A stretch of 8,509 nt of DNA from an uncultured euryarchaeote. Its GTDB lineage: Archaea; Thermoplasmatota; Poseidoniia; Poseidoniales; Poseidoniaceae. This document shows, piece by piece, positions 6,337 through 8,509 of the stretch. The stretch covers positions 1 to 8,509 of the forward strand of contig CALGEM010000350.1 in NCBI GenBank assembly GCA_937881505.1, written 5' to 3'. How positions within the stretch are numbered: position 1 is the stretch's first letter; every line of letters begins with the position of its first letter. Below the pieces are notes generated by a model. It had not been told where the DNA came from. It did not search any database and was given only the letters and a program-made list of their open reading frames with translations. The translations under genes were made by a program, and so were the position numbers.

Positions 6337-6372
6337 GAGGAATCGCCCGTTCCTCCAGGTCTGATGGAGGAA
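6337..6372 (+). promoter_or_regulatory. Two mutually exclusive hairpins in the nrdA-transporter spacer
   Basis: Three segments can pair in two ways. GAGGAA (6337-6342) pairs with TTCCTC (6350-6355) through a 7-nt loop. TTCCTCCA (6350-6357) pairs perfectly with TGGAGGAA (6365-6372) through another 7-nt loop. The second stem hides GGAGG, a ribosome-site sequence 9 nt before an ATG at 6380. No T-run follows, so it is not an ordinary intrinsic terminator. It could be an attenuator, an RNA processing or stability element, or chance. Confidence 0.35.
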
Positions 6373-6379
6373 ACCTTAG

Positions 6380-6433
6380 ATGCAATTTGAGCGAGGTGGG
6401 GCTCATGGACGTGAACGCAAAGATTGGCATTGA
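6380..6433 (+). CDS. Possible 17-residue upstream ORF overlapping the transporter start (weak)
   Basis: ATG at 6380 has GGAGG 9 nt upstream and reads 17 codons to TGA at 6431-6433, in a different frame from the transporter, whose ATG at 6405 lies inside it. The peptide is basic (several Arg, Lys and His) with no recognisable motif. Support is the ribosome site alone, which is also one arm of the 6350-6372 hairpin. It may be a leader ORF coupling translation, or chance. Confidence 0.18.
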   Translation: MQFERGGAHGRERKDWH

Positions 6434-7466
6434 CTCCAAACGAACAACTGCAGCAAGCGTGGCCATCGTCGGTGTGGTCGTGTATTTGGCTCTCGTCCAC
6501 CTCAAACCCATTTTGATGCCCTTGGCCATCGCCGTGTTGTTGTTCTTCCTCATCAAGCCCATCGAGCAGTACATCCACAAAAAAGTCGGCAACCAGTTGG
6601 TCTCCTATGGAACTGTGCTGGCGGCGTTCATCATCAGCATGTACTTCATCTCGATTTTCCTCTACGAACAACTCTCCCTCTTCGTCGAGAAAGTTCCCGA
6701 AATCACGGCGCAGCTTGAAGAAAAACGAGCAAGGTATGCACAGTCCGACCTCTACGGGTTGGAAATTATTTTTTCAGATTCGACTTGGGTTGATGTTTTG
6801 GCCTCACCCAGCAACATTGAGGTCTTCGCTCTGGCCATTTTGGGGTCGCTCGGCGCCTTTGTTGGCAGCATGATCACCGTGCTCATCTTCCTTCTGTTCA
6901 TCATTCTTGAAGAGCACACCATCGCCAAGCGCTTCAACGCAGCCTTCCCCCAATCCACCGGGCGGGCTCGGAAAATCGTCGACGATTCCATGGAATCCAT
7001 CAGCGCTTACGTTGTTTCCAAGGTGACCTGCAGTGGAGGACAAGCGATTGTCATGACCATCATCATCTCGCCCGTCGGCTTTGATATTCCAGGGTGGTTT
7101 TTGTTCGGTGTCCTGTGTTTCCTTCTGGATTTCATCCCCATTCTTGGGGCGCTCTTCGCCACCATTCCTCCCGTACTCATCGGTTTCATCATGCTCGAAC
7201 CAGTATCGGCCCTTCTGATGCTGGCGCTTCTCATCGGCAACCAGCAGATGTTTGGCTCGCTTGTGGAACCCAACCTTTCGGGCGCAAAAATCGGTATCTC
7301 GCCGTTGGTGCTCTTGCTAACCGTCATGTTGTTTTCTCAAGTTTGGGGAATTGCTGGCGCCATCATCGGTGCACCGATGATCATCATTTCTCGCTTGATT
7401 TTGGATGAGAACGAGCGCACCCGACCCGTGGCCGTGATGATGGCCAACGATGTTGAGGAAGAGTAA
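6405..7466 (+). CDS. AI-2E family transporter (PerM/TqsA-like membrane permease)
   Basis: 353 residues. Hydrophobic segments at about 17-31, 36-50, 69-87, 139-169, 213-240, 244-275 and 299-331 give roughly eight membrane helices in the family's usual layout: two early helices, a hairpin, a soluble insert (about 90-138), then a helical C-terminal block. The signature LLDFIPILGALFATIPPVLIG (about 240-260) and the later EPNLSGAKIGISPLVLLL (288-305) with GIAGAIIGAPM (315-325) match the AI-2E/UPF0118 family. Family members include putative AI-2 exporters and Na+/H+ antiporters, so the substrate here is unknown and quorum sensing should not be assumed. The tail is short and acidic. ATG 6405 is chosen over TTG 6387 because GAGGTG stands 6 nt before it. 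It lies 88 nt after nrdA on the same strand and could be read through from it. Confidence 0.88.
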   Translation: MDVNAKIGIDSKRTTAASVAIVGVVVYLALVHLKPILMPLAIAVLLFFLIKPIEQYIHKKVGNQLVSYGTVLAAFIISMYFISIFLYEQLSLFVEKVPEITAQLEEKRARYAQSDLYGLEIIFSDSTWVDVLASPSNIEVFALAILGSLGAFVGSMITVLIFLLFIILEEHTIAKRFNAAFPQSTGRARKIVDDSMESISAYVVSKVTCSGGQAIVMTIIISPVGFDIPGWFLFGVLCFLLDFIPILGALFATIPPVLIGFIMLEPVSALLMLALLIGNQQMFGSLVEPNLSGAKIGISPLVLLLTVMLFSQVWGIAGAIIGAPMIIISRLILDENERTRPVAVMMANDVEEE

Positions 7467-7511
7467 AATCAGCGTTTTCTTCATGTTTGACCTGTTTTGG
7501 TCGCAAAAGAG

Positions 7512-7532
7512 TTTATTCGTGAGGCCTTGGAG
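7512..7532 (+). promoter_or_regulatory. Candidate promoter and ribosome site for the esterase gene
   Basis: In the 74-nt gap after the transporter, TTTATT (7512-7517) is the only TATA-like element, and GGAG (7529-7532) sits 8 nt before the ATG at 7541. A TATA box this close would place the transcript start at the ATG, which conflicts with use of the ribosome site. Either the TATA reading is wrong or the gene is read from upstream. A T-rich stretch just after the transporter stop (about 7475-7490) could end transcription weakly. Confidence 0.25.
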
Positions 7533-7540
7533 TTAAACGC

Positions 7541-8497
7541 ATGCGAACGAGCCCGGCGGTCTTCTGTTCGCTGTTGTTGCTATCGATGACGCTCAGCGGA
7601 TGCGTTTCGCAAGACGAAGGTCTCCCAGGTGGGACCACCGGTGAGGGTTCCGTCGACGAGGTGTTCGAGGGTCTCGACTATGTTGAGTGCATGAACCACG
7701 AGGAGATGGAGCGGTGCTGGAACGTCTTTGTGCCCAAGACGGTCGATTTGTCCGCAGACGTGCCACTGGTGTTGGACATTCACGGAAACACCCTCACAAT
7801 GGAAAACCAGCGCGACTTGTCTCAGTTCGATGACATCGCAGAGGAGAACGGGGTGGTGGCTGTTTGGCCGCAGGGCCACGACAACTCGTGGAACTCCGGC
7901 TACTGCTGCAGCACAGCCGGTGAGATGCAGCTCAACGACACCGGCCTCATCCTTGAAATCGTTGACAGGGTGGTGGCCAACCACTCCATCGACGAGAGCA
8001 GAATCTACCTCACCGGCTGGTCGAACGGTTGCTCATTGAGTCAAAAACTCGCCAACGACCACAGCGAAGTCTTCGCCGCGGTTGCCTGTATGTCCTACTA
8101 CCTCCTTGATGACCCGAGGCCTAACTACTCGCCCATACCCATCATGGAAATCCACGGGTTGGAGGACCAAATCATCCTCTACTCCAACGACGCCATTCAC
8201 CTGCCCAACCTCGACGCACAGAAGCATGGTGCCATTCAGAACCTCCAGCAGTGGGCGGAAATGAACGGGTGCGAGGGGAAGTCCCCAGACTCCAACTCGC
8301 CGTCTGTGTTCTACTCCGTCCAGTCCTTCACGAACTGCGCGAACGGCACCGAAGTGGCGCTCGTCACGTTGTACGCCGCCGACCACAACCCCTACGAGGA
8401 GAGTTACGATGTGTTCCCCGGGAACGGAGGAACGGTGGATACGAACGGGATTGCATGGGCGTTCTTGTCCAGGTTCTCAAAGGCGATCGAGCCTTGA
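7541..8497 (+). CDS. Secreted lipoprotein alpha/beta-hydrolase, PHB depolymerase / feruloyl esterase (CE1, LpqC-like) group
   Basis: 318 residues. A signal peptide with hydrophobic core at about 6-19 ends in the lipobox LSGC, so Cys21 would be lipid-anchored and the enzyme displayed outside the membrane. The hydrolase core starts near 60: PLVLDIHGN (75-83) provides the oxyanion loop, WNSGYCC (117-123) matches the WNxGxCC block of this group, and the nucleophile elbow GWSNGC (159-164) gives Ser161. IMEIHGLEDQI (201-211) supplies Asp209 and AADHNPY (279-285) supplies His282. The triad is complete, so activity on an ester is likely; the substrate (storage polyester, feruloyl or acetyl groups on polysaccharide, or a peptide-like ester) cannot be read from sequence. 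Cysteines at 50, 59, 122, 123, 163, 183, 244 and 266 suggest disulfides. GGAG lies 8 nt before the start. No neighbouring gene points to a degradation pathway. Confidence 0.86.
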   Translation: MRTSPAVFCSLLLLSMTLSGCVSQDEGLPGGTTGEGSVDEVFEGLDYVECMNHEEMERCWNVFVPKTVDLSADVPLVLDIHGNTLTMENQRDLSQFDDIAEENGVVAVWPQGHDNSWNSGYCCSTAGEMQLNDTGLILEIVDRVVANHSIDESRIYLTGWSNGCSLSQKLANDHSEVFAAVACMSYYLLDDPRPNYSPIPIMEIHGLEDQIILYSNDAIHLPNLDAQKHGAIQNLQQWAEMNGCEGKSPDSNSPSVFYSVQSFTNCANGTEVALVTLYAADHNPYEESYDVFPGNGGTVDTNGIAWAFLSRFSKAIEP

Positions 8498-8509
8498 ACC
8501 TCGTGTGTC

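Noticed and set aside
6350..6372. Hairpin as an intrinsic terminator for nrdBA
   Set aside because: No T-run follows the stem, and the arm doubles as a ribosome-site sequence; a regulatory or chance structure is more likely.
6387..6404. TTG 6387 as transporter start
   Set aside because: No ribosome site at proper distance, while ATG 6405 has GAGGTG 6 nt upstream.
6405..7466. Autoinducer-2 exporter and therefore quorum sensing
   Set aside because: The family name is historical and members carry diverse substrates; no luxS or signalling gene is in the window.

Overview
This 8.5 kb window looks like chromosomal core-genome DNA from a planktonic euryarchaeon. My best guess is Poseidoniales (Marine Group II, Thermoplasmatota). 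This is inference, and rests on four things: TATA-like boxes rather than bacterial -35/-10 promoters, frequent Shine-Dalgarno sites, acidic proteins with long charged tails, and a lipobox esterase of the kind common in such genomes. No rRNA or other marker gene is present to confirm it. I saw no tRNA, rRNA, CRISPR array, insertion sequence or integrase.

Left half (1-2538, all minus strand). Reading leftward from the divergent promoter region: dut (trimeric dUTPase), then lipB (octanoyltransferase) 12 nt later, then a two-pass membrane protein of the DUF3592 type, and finally a zinc-ribbon/membrane protein cut by the left edge. dut and lipB are tightly spaced and probably co-transcribed. The zinc-ribbon gene has its own TATA-like box.

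Centre (2539-2826). A 288-nt divergent regulatory region lies between dut and nrdB. It carries a good TATA box for nrdB, a candidate TATA box for dut, four copies of TTTTGAC (three direct, one inverted), three copies of CTGCAAA and a perfect 13-bp palindrome. This is the most structured non-coding DNA in the window.

Right half (2827-8509, all plus strand). nrdB and nrdA encode a complete class Ia ribonucleotide reductase that strikingly resembles the eukaryotic R2/R1 proteins, down to the C-terminal tails. Next come an AI-2E-family membrane transporter and a secreted lipoprotein esterase of the PHB-depolymerase/feruloyl-esterase (CE1, LpqC-like) group. The nrdA-transporter spacer can form two mutually exclusive hairpins.

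How the genes work together: NrdAB reduces ribonucleotides to deoxyribonucleotides, and Dut converts dUTP to dUMP, which feeds dTMP synthesis and keeps uracil out of DNA. Their divergent arrangement around one repeat-rich promoter suggests joint regulation of dNTP supply. LipB supplies lipoyl cofactor precursor to 2-oxoacid dehydrogenases or the glycine cleavage system and looks like a passenger in the dut operon. The transporter and esterase have no obvious functional link to the dNTP genes. I found no clearly new defence or mobile system here. The most unusual items are the eukaryote-like reductase, LipB in a presumed archaeon, and the shared dut/nrd control region.
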